Shown: piece by piece, positions 41,857 to 50,552 of the stretch
Position numbering within the stretch: position 1 is the stretch's first letter
Layout of the letters: the number at the start of each line of letters is the position of its first letter
Assembly: GCF_014650755.1 (NCBI RefSeq)
Contig: NZ_BMVO01000011.1
Span: 1-64,000 of the forward strand
Reading direction: 5' to 3'
From: Streptomyces chryseus
Lineage (GTDB): Bacteria > Actinomycetota > Actinomycetes > Streptomycetales > Streptomycetaceae
DNA length: 64,000 bases
Notes under the pieces: model-generated
What the model saw: the letters and a program-made list of their open reading frames with translations, nothing else
What the model was told of the DNA's origin: nothing
Databases searched by the model: none
Made by a program: the position numbers and the translations under genes

Positions 41857-42308
41857 AGCTGCTGCTTGACGAGAATGTGCCGCGTCCCATGGCAGGGATC
41901 GTGCGGACTCTCCTGGCAGCGCACGAAGTGGTACACGTCCATGACCTGGACGGTTGGGCCGGCACCAAAGACGTCGAGCTGTACGCCAAGGCCAAGGTCG
42001 AGGGTTTCCAGGCCATCATCACGAACGACGGCAAGCAGCTCAGCCGACCACTGGAAGTGCGGGCGATAGCTGAGTCCCGTCTGCACCGTATCGAGTACCG
42101 GACGAACCACAAGCACGGGGGCCTTGTCGCTCTGGGCACCGCGATCGCTACGGTGTGCGCGGCGCTGCCGCATGCACTGGACGATCTGGCCGAGGCGGAC
42201 GGTCAGAGGTTGGTCTTTCTCACCTCGGTCGACCCGTCGCGCAACAGCAGGCTTCGGATCACGGATCCAGCCTCGACGCCGCCCAGGCACTGGCCTATCT
42301 CTCCCTGA
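41853..42308 (+). CDS. DUF5615 PIN-like toxin
   Basis: A 151-residue PIN-fold ribonuclease-like protein starting at TTG 41853, inside the antitoxin stop. It opens with the typical MKLLLDENVPRPM and has ELYAKAKVEGFQAIITNDGKQL in the second conserved position; the acidic residues D6, E7 and D in TND can form the metal site. The last 25 residues are atypical and Pro-rich. Expected target is RNA, held in check by the upstream DUF433 protein. Confidence 0.82.
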   Translation: MKLLLDENVPRPMAGIVRTLLAAHEVVHVHDLDGWAGTKDVELYAKAKVEGFQAIITNDGKQLSRPLEVRAIAESRLHRIEYRTNHKHGGLVALGTAIATVCAALPHALDDLAEADGQRLVFLTSVDPSRNSRLRITDPASTPPRHWPISP

Positions 42309-42464
42309 GCCTGTGTGGCCCCCGTCGCCATGGGCGCTTTTTGCGAACGCGCACGCAGCGATGGCTGCGAGGGGCGGCCGGGATGCGTAGGCCGGGCAGG
42401 CCCCTCGGGAGAAGCCGACCAAGATCTTCTCCCAGATTTCTCCCAAACGATCTTCGGGAACGAA

Positions 42465-42500
42465 TCAGGGGCCTGATCCGTGTGTGGATCAGGCCCCTGA
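42465..42500 (-). terminator. Terminator downstream of tRNA-Pro
   Basis: A perfect 15-bp stem (42465-42479 with 42486-42500), loop GTGTGT, starting 17 nt past the 3' end of the tRNA on the minus strand. Confidence 0.75.
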
Positions 42501-42516
42501 CCTGGTACTTCTCTGT

Positions 42517-42589
42517 CGGGGTGGCGGGATTTGAACCCACGACCTCTTCGTCCCGAACGAAGCGCGCTGCCAAGCTGCGCTACACCCCG
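42517..42589 (-). tRNA. tRNA-Pro (anticodon CGG)
   Basis: A 73-nt cloverleaf on the minus strand. Acceptor CGGGGTG/CACCCCG, D arm GCGC-AGCTTGGCA-GCGC, anticodon stem-loop CTTCG-TTCGGGA-CGAAG (anticodon CGG, reads CCG), T arm GTGGG-TTCAAAT-CCCGC. CCA is not encoded. It sits exactly at the transition from accessory to core genes and its 3' end faces the accessory side, the standard position for an integration site of a tyrosine-integrase element. Confidence 0.95.
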
Positions 42590-42617
42590 ATTGTCGCGCG
42601 CGTCGCGGCGACATCGA

Positions 42618-43145
42618 TTACTTTAGCGGACTCACGGCCGGAGGCGAAATCCGGTTTGAGCGGTGCCGCAGGTCGGGGCCGAGGCTCGGGCGGATCCGGT
42701 CAAGGCCGACGATCGCCAGGCCCAGGGCGTAGAAGGCCGCGCCGAAGAAGACGGCGTCGCCGACCACCCCCGCGTACCCGTGTGCCTCGACGTCGACGAA
42801 GGGGTACGGGTAGCGCGCCTCCGAGCCCGGGGAGAGCAGCGCCCCGCAGGCCAGGGCGAACAGGAGGTAGACCGGTGGGCAGAGCATCCACTGGGCCGCG
42901 TGGCGTACGAGGAGGCCGCCGGGGGCGGTGAGGACGAGCCAGTCCAGGGCGGCGGCCAGCGGGGTGACGGTGTGCAGGAACTGGTTCGAGACGGAGCGCC
43001 GGCCGGTGAGCGCGTGGGTGGCGTCGCCCGTCATCGAGAAGCCGCTGGAGCTGTTGGCCAGCACCAGGTGGTAGACGAGCCCGGTGATCGAGACGAGCAG
43101 CAGTACGCCGCCGGCGCGGCGGGACGACTGCGGACGCGGGGACAC
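42618..43145 (-). CDS. Pr6Pr-type integral membrane protein
   Basis: A 175-residue membrane protein with about four hydrophobic helices (VLLLVSITGLVYHLVLA; PLAAALDWLVL; WMLCPPVYLLFALACGALL; GDAVFFGAAFYALGLAIVGL) and the YPYPFVDV signature of the Pr6Pr/FAR-17a-like family. The GTG start at 43145 follows an in-frame TGA closely, so the protein cannot extend further. Compared with family members I recall (about 210-230 residues) the N-terminal helix appears to be missing. Function unknown. It could be a slightly truncated copy. Confidence 0.7.
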   Translation of the reverse strand: MSPRPQSSRRAGGVLLLVSITGLVYHLVLANSSSGFSMTGDATHALTGRRSVSNQFLHTVTPLAAALDWLVLTAPGGLLVRHAAQWMLCPPVYLLFALACGALLSPGSEARYPYPFVDVEAHGYAGVVGDAVFFGAAFYALGLAIVGLDRIRPSLGPDLRHRSNRISPPAVSPLK

Positions 43146-43190
43146 CCGTGGGTACTGACGCGATCACCAGCCCACGGTAGGTCCGGCGCC

Positions 43191-44138
43191 TCAGCGGCGC
43201 TCGACGAGGGTCAGCAGCGTCGCTTCCGGCGGGCACGCGAAGCGGACCGGGGTGTAGCGGTTGGTGCCGCAGCCCGCCGAGACGTGGAGGTACGCGCGCC
43301 GGCCGTCGGCGGTGTGCGCCGACAGGCCCTTCGCCCGGTCCTTGTCGATGTCGCAGTTGGTGACCAGCGCCCCGTAGAAGGGAACGCAGAGCTGCCCGCC
43401 GTGCGTGTGGCCCGCCAGGATCAGCGGGTAGCCGTCGCTGGTGAACGCGTCGAGCGAGCGCAGGTACGGGGCGTGCACCACGCCGATCGAGAAGTCGGCC
43501 GAGGGCTCCGGGCCGCCCGCGACCTCGGCGTACCGGTCCCGCTTGATGTGCGGGTCGTCGACGCCGGTGAAGGCGATCTCCATGCCGTCCAGCCCGCCCA
43601 GCTTGATCCGGCCCCGGGTGTTGGTGAGGTTGACCCAGCCCGCCGCGTCGAAACCGTCGCGCAGCCGCTCCCACGGGTTGTGCACGGCGCCGACGGCCGG
43701 CGGGTTGCCGTTCAGGCCGTATCTGCCCTGCGCCTTCTCCAGGAGGTAGCGGGCGGGGTTGCGCAGCTTGGGGCCGTAGTAGTCGTTCGAGCCGAAGACG
43801 TAGACGCCCGGGAACTCCATCAGCGGACCGAGCGCGTCCAGCACCTCGGGCACGGCCTCCGGGTCGGAGAGGTTGTCGCCCGTGTTGACCACGAAGTCGG
43901 GCCGCAGTCCGGCGAGCGACCGCAGCCAGCGCTGCTTCTTGCGCTGACCGCCGACCATGTGGATGTCCGAGACCTGGAGTACGCGCAGGGGGCCCGCCCC
44001 CGGTGGCAGCACGGGCACGGTCACCCGGCGCAGCCGGAACGACCGGGCCTCGAAGCCGGCGGCATAGGCGATGCCGGCCGCGCCAACAGCCGTGATTCCC
44101 GCGGTGACTTTCAGGGGTACCCCGTAACGTGCGCGCAT
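43191..44138 (-). CDS. Membrane-associated metallophosphoesterase
   Basis: A 315-residue calcineurin-like phosphoesterase. An N-terminal hydrophobic segment (VTAGITAVGAAGIAYAAGF) probably anchors it to the membrane. Metal-binding motifs in order: SDIHM, NTGDN, GSNDYYG, GVVHAPY, LILAGHTHGGQ. All ligands are present, so it is presumably active; YkuE/LpxH-like relatives act at the cell envelope. Divergently transcribed from the YqeY-like gene. Confidence 0.88.
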   Translation of the reverse strand: MRARYGVPLKVTAGITAVGAAGIAYAAGFEARSFRLRRVTVPVLPPGAGPLRVLQVSDIHMVGGQRKKQRWLRSLAGLRPDFVVNTGDNLSDPEAVPEVLDALGPLMEFPGVYVFGSNDYYGPKLRNPARYLLEKAQGRYGLNGNPPAVGAVHNPWERLRDGFDAAGWVNLTNTRGRIKLGGLDGMEIAFTGVDDPHIKRDRYAEVAGGPEPSADFSIGVVHAPYLRSLDAFTSDGYPLILAGHTHGGQLCVPFYGALVTNCDIDKDRAKGLSAHTADGRRAYLHVSAGCGTNRYTPVRFACPPEATLLTLVERR

Positions 44139-44214
44139 GCGCCCATCGTCGCAGACAGCGACCGCGCACGAAATCCGTGGGCGTCAGTGGGTGCGTACCT
44201 GCCACACTTGCCCC

Positions 44215-44679
44215 ATGACCACGCTCAAGTCCAGGCTCCAGGAAGACCTCACCACCGCCATCCGGGCGCGTGACGAGCTCACCTCGTCCACGCTCCGGCT
44301 GACCCTCACCGCGATCACCAAGGAGGAGGTCGGCGGCAAGACGGCGCGCGAGCTCTCCGACGACGAGGTGCAGAAGGTGATCGCCAAGGAGGCGAAGAAG
44401 CGCCGTGAGGCGGCCGAGGCCTTCGCCCAGGGCGGCCGGACCGAGTCGGCCGAGCGCGAGAAGGCGGAGGGCGCGATTCTCGACGCGTACCTGCCCCAGC
44501 AGCTGAGCGACGGCGAGCTGAACGCCGTCGTCGGGCAGGCCGTCGAAGAGGCGAAGGCCGCCGGCGCCGAGGGGCCGCGCGCGATGGGCGCCGTCATGAA
44601 GATCGTGAACCCGAAGGTGGCGGGCCGCGCCGAGGGCGGCCGCGTCGCCGCGACGGTGAAGCGGCTCCTGGCGGGCTGA
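44215..44679 (+). CDS. GatB/YqeY domain-containing protein
   Basis: A 154-residue YqeY-like protein. It begins MTTLKSRLQEDLTTAIRARD and ends in the conserved PRAMGAVMKIVNPKVAGRAEG segment, the tRNA-amidotransferase GatB-tail-like fold. The ATG at 44215 fits the family N-terminus; upstream in-frame starts would add unrelated sequence. Function is presumed in tRNA or nucleotide binding but not established. A terminator follows. Confidence 0.9.
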   Translation: MTTLKSRLQEDLTTAIRARDELTSSTLRLTLTAITKEEVGGKTARELSDDEVQKVIAKEAKKRREAAEAFAQGGRTESAEREKAEGAILDAYLPQQLSDGELNAVVGQAVEEAKAAGAEGPRAMGAVMKIVNPKVAGRAEGGRVAATVKRLLAG

Positions 44680-44767
44680 GCCCGAAGGGCCGCGGCTGCC
44701 GGTCGGTGCCGGGGCGCGTACTACCCGGTACGGGGCCGGTCCGGTCCGGCAGACGGAGCAGCCAGTA

Positions 44768-44814
44768 CGCCGAAGGGGCGCCCGGTGGGAGATCCACCCG
44801 GCGCCCCTTCGGCG
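44768..44814. terminator. Terminator between yqeY-like and PBP genes
   Basis: CGCCGAAGGGGCGCC (44768-44782) pairs with GGCGCCCCTTCGGCG (44800-44814), and the stem continues with one mismatch to GGTGG/CCACC. It lies between convergent genes and can serve both. Confidence 0.75.
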
Positions 44815-44903
44815 TTCCGGCCGGCCGTACCGGCCCGTCGCACCGGGCCGGCCGTACCGGGGACGTCGTCTACCAACCCGTCGTGCCCGGCGGGCCGCCT
44901 CGC

Positions 44904-47168
44904 CTACGGCCCGTTCCTGCCGCGCCCGCCGCCGTTGCCGTTGCCGTTGCCGCCGCCGATGAGGTCCGGCGGGAGGGAGATGTCCGGCCAGGGGTTGCCG
45001 TCGCCGCCGCCGTCGCCGGGCTTGCCGTCCTCGTGGTCGCCGTCCCCGTCACCGCCGTCCCCGTCCTCGCCCCGGTCGCGGTCGCCCTTGTCCCTGTCCT
45101 TGTCCTTGTCGTGCTCCGGGATGTGGACGGTGTTGAAGCCGGGCGCCGGCTTGCCGTCCAGCGCGCCGCTCATCGCGTCCTTCCAGATCGGACCCGGGAC
45201 CTGACCACCGAAGACCTTGTCGTGGTAGACCCCGCCGATGGTGATGTTCTCCATCGGGACCTGCTTGGCGCCCGCCGCGCCGACCCACACCGCGCCCGCC
45301 ATGTTCGGGGTGTAGCCGACGAACCAGGCGTTGTGCCGCCCGTCCGTCGTACCCGTCTTTCCGGCGTTGTCCCGGCTGGTGAGCCCCGCCTGCTGGCCCG
45401 TACCCGAGTCGACCACGCCCTTGAGCAGCGTGTTGATCGTGTCGGCGGTCCTCTCGGACATGGCCCGCGAGCAGGTCGACTTCGGCACCGGCAGGCTCCT
45501 GCCCTGCGCCGTCCTGACCGACTCGATGAAGACCGGCGTGCAGTACGTGCCGCGGTTGGCGAAGGTCGCGTACGCGTTCGCCATCGTCAGCGGCGACATG
45601 CCCTCCGTGCCCAGCGAGATCGCGGGCACTTCCTTCAGCTTCTGCCCGTCGGCCTGGATGACGCCGAGCTTGCTCGCCATCTGCGTCACCGGGCAGATGC
45701 CGATCTCGGAGATCATCTGGACGAAGTAGGTGTTGACCGACTTCGCCATGGCCTCCTTCATGGCGTACGGCCCGACCTCGGCCTCGTTCTCGTTCTCCAC
45801 CGTGTCCCCGGTGTTGACCCACGGCTTGTCGCAGGTCTGCACGGGGCTCGGGTACGGCATGTCGTACGGCGCCGAGTAGGTCTTCGTCGCCGGAATGCCC
45901 TGCTCTATGGCCGCGGCGGCCACGAACGGCTTGAAGGTCGAGCCGGTCGGGAAGCCGTACGCCGATCCGCCCATGCTCTTGTTGGCGGAGAAGTTGATCG
46001 TCGTCTCGTTGCTCTTGAAGCCGTACGGCCGTGACTGGCCCATCGCGACGACCTTGCCGGTACCCGGCTCGACCAGCGTGACCGCCGTGGCGATCTTGTC
46101 CGACTGGTAGACGTGGTCCTTGATCGACGCCTGCACCGACTCCTGTGCCTGCGGGTCCAGCGTCGTACGGATCTTCAGGCCGCCCTGGTTCCAGACCTTG
46201 GCCCGGTCCTCCTTCGTCTTTCCGAAGACCGGGTCGGACAGGAAGACCTCGCGCACGTAGTCGCAGAAGAAGCCCGCGCCGGTGACGGCGGTGATGCAGC
46301 CGTTCTTCGGCCGGCTGACGTTCAGCTTGATCGGGGTGGCCTTCGCGCGGTCGGCCTCCGCCTGCGAGACGTCGCGGACGTCGGCCATGCGCTGGAGCAC
46401 GATGTTGCGCCGCTTGGTCGCCTCTTCGGCGTCGTTGACCGGGTCGTAGCGGCTCGGCGACTGCACGATGCCGGCCAGCAGCGCGGCCTCCTCCAGCTTG
46501 AGGTCCTTGGCGGACTTGCTGAAGTAGCGCTTGGACGCGGACTCGATGCCGTACGCCTGCTGCCCGAAGAAGGTGATGTTGAGGTAGTTCTCGAGGATCT
46601 TCTTCTTGCCCAGCTCCTCCTCGACCTGGATGGCGTACTTGAGTTCGCGCACCTTGCGGCCGAGCGTCTGCTGGGTGGCCTGGGCGACCTTGGTGGGGTC
46701 GTCGCCGGCCTCTTCCACGAAGACGTTCTTGACGTACTGCTGCGTGAGGGTCGACGCGCCCTGGGACACGCCGCCCGACTGGGCGTTGCGGTTCGCCGCG
46801 CGCAGGACACCCTTCAGGTCGATCGCCCCGTGCTCGTAGAAGCGCGCGTCCTCGATCGCGACGATCGCCTTCTGCATGTACGGGGAGATGTCCTTCAGGT
46901 CCACGACGGTGCGGTCACGCGAGTAGACCGTGGCGATCGGTTCGCTGCGCGCGTCGAGGATGGTGGTGCGCTGACTCAGCGGCGGTGTCTTGAGGTTCGC
47001 GGGGATCTCGTCGAATCCCTCGACCGTTCCCTTGGCCGCGAGCCCCAGCGCTCCTGCTGCCGGCAGTGCGATGCCCGCCAGCACAGCTCCGGAGAGCGCG
47101 GCGACACCGAGGAATTTGGCGGCCTGCTGGGCCTTGGTGAGACCCCCGCCCGAGCGCTTCTTTGGCAT
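44904..47168 (-). CDS. Class A penicillin-binding protein (PBP1-type)
   Basis: A 754-residue bifunctional peptidoglycan synthase. A short basic cytoplasmic tail leads into one membrane helix (about 15-45). The GT51 glycosyltransferase follows (IVAIEDARFYEHGAIDLKG; STLTQQYVKNVF), then the transpeptidase with GSTFKPF (SxxK), KSVNTYF (SxN) and KTGTT (KTG). The C-terminal 70 residues are an extreme Asp/Lys/Gly repeat-like tail (HDKDKDRDKGDRDRGEDGDG) exposed outside the membrane. Divergent from wblA; the same neighbours occur in other streptomycetes. Confidence 0.93.
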   Translation of the reverse strand: MPKKRSGGGLTKAQQAAKFLGVAALSGAVLAGIALPAAGALGLAAKGTVEGFDEIPANLKTPPLSQRTTILDARSEPIATVYSRDRTVVDLKDISPYMQKAIVAIEDARFYEHGAIDLKGVLRAANRNAQSGGVSQGASTLTQQYVKNVFVEEAGDDPTKVAQATQQTLGRKVRELKYAIQVEEELGKKKILENYLNITFFGQQAYGIESASKRYFSKSAKDLKLEEAALLAGIVQSPSRYDPVNDAEEATKRRNIVLQRMADVRDVSQAEADRAKATPIKLNVSRPKNGCITAVTGAGFFCDYVREVFLSDPVFGKTKEDRAKVWNQGGLKIRTTLDPQAQESVQASIKDHVYQSDKIATAVTLVEPGTGKVVAMGQSRPYGFKSNETTINFSANKSMGGSAYGFPTGSTFKPFVAAAAIEQGIPATKTYSAPYDMPYPSPVQTCDKPWVNTGDTVENENEAEVGPYAMKEAMAKSVNTYFVQMISEIGICPVTQMASKLGVIQADGQKLKEVPAISLGTEGMSPLTMANAYATFANRGTYCTPVFIESVRTAQGRSLPVPKSTCSRAMSERTADTINTLLKGVVDSGTGQQAGLTSRDNAGKTGTTDGRHNAWFVGYTPNMAGAVWVGAAGAKQVPMENITIGGVYHDKVFGGQVPGPIWKDAMSGALDGKPAPGFNTVHIPEHDKDKDRDKGDRDRGEDGDGGDGDGDHEDGKPGDGGGDGNPWPDISLPPDLIGGGNGNGNGGGRGRNGP

Positions 47169-47577
47169 GGGGGCAGCCTACGTTCTCATTCGCCGGACAC
47201 GCGTATATGCCTTGGCCTAAGCTGCTCTCACCTGTCACAGCGGTGCGGTTTCGCATCAAGCCCCCTGAAACCGCCGGCGTCACATCCTCCCGTTCCAAGA
47301 AAATCTGGCAGAGGCATGTCCGATTGCGCCTCATGCGTCACCGGGTTTCCGTTGTGACCTTGCCGAACTGCCCCGCATCGCCGGGTTGGTCACGTATGCC
47401 CCCGCATCACTCCGTCGGGTGATCTGTCGCTTACGCATAGTCCGTTCGGGCCATTCAAGATTGGGCCCGAAGGGGGTGTTGCGCTGTGTCCACCTTCCGT
47501 AACGTCCTCAACTGGCAGCGGTGAATATGCCGCTGCCGCCGTGGGGGAGCCTCGATTCGGGAGAGGACGGCGCCGGT
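47169..47577. promoter_or_regulatory. Divergent control region between PBP gene and wblA
   Basis: 409 nt with promoters for both genes. An inverted repeat TTCGGGCC (47445-47452) / GGCCCGAA (47464-47471) lies about 110 nt upstream of the wblA start and could be an operator. A GTG at 47521 in frame with wblA would add 19 residues. wblA is highly regulated in Streptomyces, which fits a long leader. Confidence 0.5.
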
Positions 47578-47919
47578 ATGGGCTGGGTAACCGACTGGAG
47601 TGCGCAGGCAGCCTGCCGCACTACCGATCCGGATGAACTGTTCGTACAAGGAGCAGCGCAGAACAGGGCCAAGGCGGTGTGCACCGGATGTCCGGTGCGG
47701 ACCGAGTGCCTGGCCGACGCGCTGGACAACCGCGTCGAGTTCGGCGTGTGGGGCGGCATGACAGAGCGGGAGAGGCGCGCGCTGCTGCGCAGGCGCCCCA
47801 CCGTGACCTCTTGGCGCCGGCTCCTCGAGACCGCCCGTACTGAGTACGAGCGGAGCACGGGCATTCTGCCCGAGGACGACGAGAGCGGGGCGTTCATCGA
47901 GTACGCCGCTGTCGGCTAG
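47578..47919 (+). CDS. wblA: WhiB-like regulator WblA
   Basis: A 113-residue WhiB-like [4Fe-4S] protein. The cluster ligands are C13, C35, C38 and C44 (AACRTTDPDEL; VCTGCPVRTEC), followed by the GVWGG turn (FGVWGGMTERERRALLRRRP) and a basic region. Sequence and neighbourhood match WblA of streptomycetes, a pleiotropic developmental regulator that represses antibiotic production and promotes sporulation. ATG 47578 gives the usual WblA N-terminus (MGWVTDWSAQAAC); GTG 47521 is an alternative. Confidence 0.93.
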   Translation: MGWVTDWSAQAACRTTDPDELFVQGAAQNRAKAVCTGCPVRTECLADALDNRVEFGVWGGMTERERRALLRRRPTVTSWRRLLETARTEYERSTGILPEDDESGAFIEYAAVG

Positions 47920-47943
47920 CCCACGGGCCGGTCCGGGGGCCGG

Positions 47944-49335
47944 TCAGCCCATGGGATGGTCCGACCGGGCGGACTCGACAGGCTCGACGGCCTCACGGGC
48001 GGCGAGCCGGTCAGCGATGGCCCGGAGCCCCGCGAGGTCGTGCACGTCGCCCGGCAGGGCGGCGACTTCGGTCACCGCCACCTCGGGGTGGAGCGCGGTG
48101 AAACGGTCGCGCGTTCGCTGTTCACGCGCGAGTACGTGCATGCGTTCGGCGTGCAGGCGCAGCAGACCCGCGGTCAGCTGCTCGACGGAGCGGGTGCCGC
48201 TCCGGCCCTCCGAGCCGCCTCGGCTCTCGGGGGTCTCGTCCGGTGTGGGTTCGGCTGGGGGAGAGGGCGCCGAGGAGTCACGAACTCCAGCATTCCCGGC
48301 CCCCTGATCCACAATGCCGCCCTCGTCAAGATTTTCCGCGGCGGCAAGCGCACGCTCGGCCGAGAGCTGAGGGGCGCCGCTGCCGTGGACCCGGTTGAGT
48401 ACGAGCCCGGCGAACGGCATCTCCTCCGCCGCCAGCCGCTCGACGAAGTACGCGGCCTCGCGCAGGGCGTCCCGCTCCGGTGCGGCGACCACCAGGAACG
48501 CCGTACCGGGCGCCTGAAGCAGCCGGTACGTCGCGTCCGCGCGCGTCCGGAAGCCGCCGAACATGGTGTCCATGGCCGCCACGAACGTCTGCACGTCGCG
48601 CAGCAGCTGGCCCCCCATCAGCTTGCTGAGGGTGCCCGTCATCATCGACATGCCGACGTTCAGGAACTTCATCCCCGCCCGGCCGCCCACCTTCGCGGGT
48701 GCCATGAGCACCCGGATGAACTTGCCGTCCAGGAACGATCCGAGCCGCTTCGGCGCGTCGAGGAAGTCGAGCGCGGACCGGCTCGGCGGGGTGTCGACGA
48801 CGATCAGGTCCCATTCGTCGCGGGCCCGCAGCTGGCCCAGCTTCTCCATCGCCATGTACTCCTGCGTGCCCGCGAAGCCGGCCGACAGGGACTGGTAGAA
48901 GGGGTTCTCCAGGATCGCGCGGGACCGCTCGGCGTCGGCGTGCGCCTCGACGATCTCGTCGAAGGTCCGCTTCATGTCGAGCATCATGGCGGACAGCTCG
49001 CCGCCGGCCGTCTCGTCTATGCCCTTCACGCGCCGCGGGGTGTTGTCGAGTTCGTCGATGCCCATGGACTGGGCCAGCCTGCGGGCCGGGTCGATGGTGA
49101 GGACGACGACCTTGCGGCCGCGCTCGGCCGCCCGTACACCCAGCGCCGCGGCGGTCGTCGTCTTGCCGACACCGCCCGCGCCGCAGCACACGATGATGCG
49201 GGTGGCCGGGTCGTCCAGGAGCGGGTCGATGTCCAGGGCGGGTGTGGCGCCCATGGCGTCGTCGCTGGTGGTGGTGGTGGTGCCGGTGCCGGTGGTGCTG
49301 ATGTCCGTGTTGGTGTCCGTGCCACTCACGGTCAT
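47944..49335 (-). CDS. ArsA/GET3-like ATPase (second of pair)
   Basis: A 463-residue P-loop ATPase of the anion-transporter/GET3 superfamily. After an unusual Thr/Asp/Gly-rich N-terminal 40 residues comes the deviant Walker A CCGAGGVGKTTTAAALG, then LTIDPARRLAQSMG (ArsA-type switch) and IVVDTPPSRSALDFLDAP. Residues about 360-410 are a disordered Pro/Ser/Glu linker. The ATG overlaps the stop of the first ATPase, so the two are made together and probably form a heterodimer. Role in actinobacteria is unknown; the pair lies conserved next to wblA. Confidence 0.87.
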   Translation of the reverse strand: MTVSGTDTNTDISTTGTGTTTTTSDDAMGATPALDIDPLLDDPATRIIVCCGAGGVGKTTTAAALGVRAAERGRKVVVLTIDPARRLAQSMGIDELDNTPRRVKGIDETAGGELSAMMLDMKRTFDEIVEAHADAERSRAILENPFYQSLSAGFAGTQEYMAMEKLGQLRARDEWDLIVVDTPPSRSALDFLDAPKRLGSFLDGKFIRVLMAPAKVGGRAGMKFLNVGMSMMTGTLSKLMGGQLLRDVQTFVAAMDTMFGGFRTRADATYRLLQAPGTAFLVVAAPERDALREAAYFVERLAAEEMPFAGLVLNRVHGSGAPQLSAERALAAAENLDEGGIVDQGAGNAGVRDSSAPSPPAEPTPDETPESRGGSEGRSGTRSVEQLTAGLLRLHAERMHVLAREQRTRDRFTALHPEVAVTEVAALPGDVHDLAGLRAIADRLAAREAVEPVESARSDHPMG

Positions 49336-50321
49336 GAAGTTCCCCCAGGGGCGAGACGGGTCCGCAGTTCCTTCGCCAGCCGGTAGAGCCCGGCGAGGTC
49401 CATGCCCTCGCCGAGCAGCGGCAGTTCGTACGTCGCCAGGTCCAGCCGGGCGAGTACGGCGCGCTGCTCGCGCTCCAGCTCGACGCGCTGCGCGTGCTCG
49501 GCGGCCTGTTCGAGGAGCGGGTCCACGAGGCGCTCGGCCAGACCGCCGCGGCGGGCGCCGCCCAGTCCGGCCTGGGAGAGCGCCTTGGCGACGGCGGTGC
49601 GCCGCCCACCGGCGGCGGTGCGCAGGGCGTCCTCGTCGAGGAGGTGCGGGCGGACCATGTTCACGATGACGTTGCCGACGGGCAGTTCGGCGGCGCGCAG
49701 TTCGGCGATGCCGTCGGCGGTCTCCTGGACCGGCATCTCTTCCAGCAGCGTCACCAGGTGGACCGCCGTCTCGGGTGACTTGAGCACCCGCATGACGGCC
49801 TGGGCCTGATTGTGTATCGGCCCGAACTTGGCCAGCCCGGCCACCTCGTCGTTCACGTTCAAGAAGCGCGTGATGCGGCCGGTGGGCGGTGCGTCCATCA
49901 CGACGTAGTCGTACGCGTAACGGTTCTGCTTGTCCCGGCGGCGCACCGCCTCGCACGCCTTGCCGGTCAGCAGCACGTCTCTGAGACCCGGCGCGATGGT
50001 GGTCGCGAAGTCGATCGCGCCCAGCTTCTTGAGCGCCCTGCCGGCCCCTCCGAGCTTGTAGAACATCTGGAGGTAGTCGAGAAGGGCGCGTTCGGCGTCT
50101 ATCGCGAGGGCGTACACCTCCCCGCCGCCCGGTGCGACAGCGATCTTGCGCTCTTCGTACGGAAGCGCTTCCGTCTCGAAGAGCTGCGCGATGCCCTGCC
50201 TGCCCTCGACCTCCACGAGAAGGGCGCGCTTGCCCTCCGTCGCGAGGGCGAGCGCGAGTGCCGCGGCCACCGTGGTCTTGCCGGTACCGCCCTTGCCACT
50301 GACGACCTGGAGCCTGCTCAC
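49332..50321 (-). CDS. ArsA/GET3-like ATPase (first of pair)
   Basis: A 329-residue ATPase starting at 50321. Walker A VVSGKGGTGKTTVAAALALA, switch-like LLVEVEGRQGIAQLF, and VVMDAPPTGRITRFLNV (Walker B/switch II) are visible. It is shorter than its downstream partner and lacks the N-terminal Thr-rich tail and the long linker. It is divergent from the DUF4177-RidA genes. Confidence 0.87.
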   Translation of the reverse strand: MSRLQVVSGKGGTGKTTVAAALALALATEGKRALLVEVEGRQGIAQLFETEALPYEERKIAVAPGGGEVYALAIDAERALLDYLQMFYKLGGAGRALKKLGAIDFATTIAPGLRDVLLTGKACEAVRRRDKQNRYAYDYVVMDAPPTGRITRFLNVNDEVAGLAKFGPIHNQAQAVMRVLKSPETAVHLVTLLEEMPVQETADGIAELRAAELPVGNVIVNMVRPHLLDEDALRTAAGGRRTAVAKALSQAGLGGARRGGLAERLVDPLLEQAAEHAQRVELEREQRAVLARLDLATYELPLLGEGMDLAGLYRLAKELRTRLAPGGTS

Positions 50322-50390
50322 GTCCTGAGCCTAACCAGTCGGCGCCCGGGCTACGCAGGAGGTGTCTGTGGCAGGCACTACAGTCGCCGT

Positions 50391-50552
50391 ATGACCAAGT
50401 GGGAATACTCGACCGTGCCCCTTCTCGTGCACGCGACCAAGCAGATCCTGGACACCTGGGGCGAGGACGGCTGGGAGCTCGTCCAGGTCGTGCCCGGGCC
50501 GAACAACCCCGAGCAGCTGGTGGCCTACCTGAAGCGGGAGAAGCAGGCATGA
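50391..50552 (+). CDS. DUF4177-type small protein
   Basis: A 53-residue protein, MTKWEYSTVPLLVHATKQIL at the start and WELVQVVPGPNNPEQLVAYLK later, matching small DUF4177 proteins (one beta-sheet and a helix with the conserved GEDGWELV turn). Its stop overlaps the RidA ATG (ATGA). The function is unknown; conserved coupling to RidA is typical of streptomycetes. Confidence 0.85.
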   Translation: MTKWEYSTVPLLVHATKQILDTWGEDGWELVQVVPGPNNPEQLVAYLKREKQA

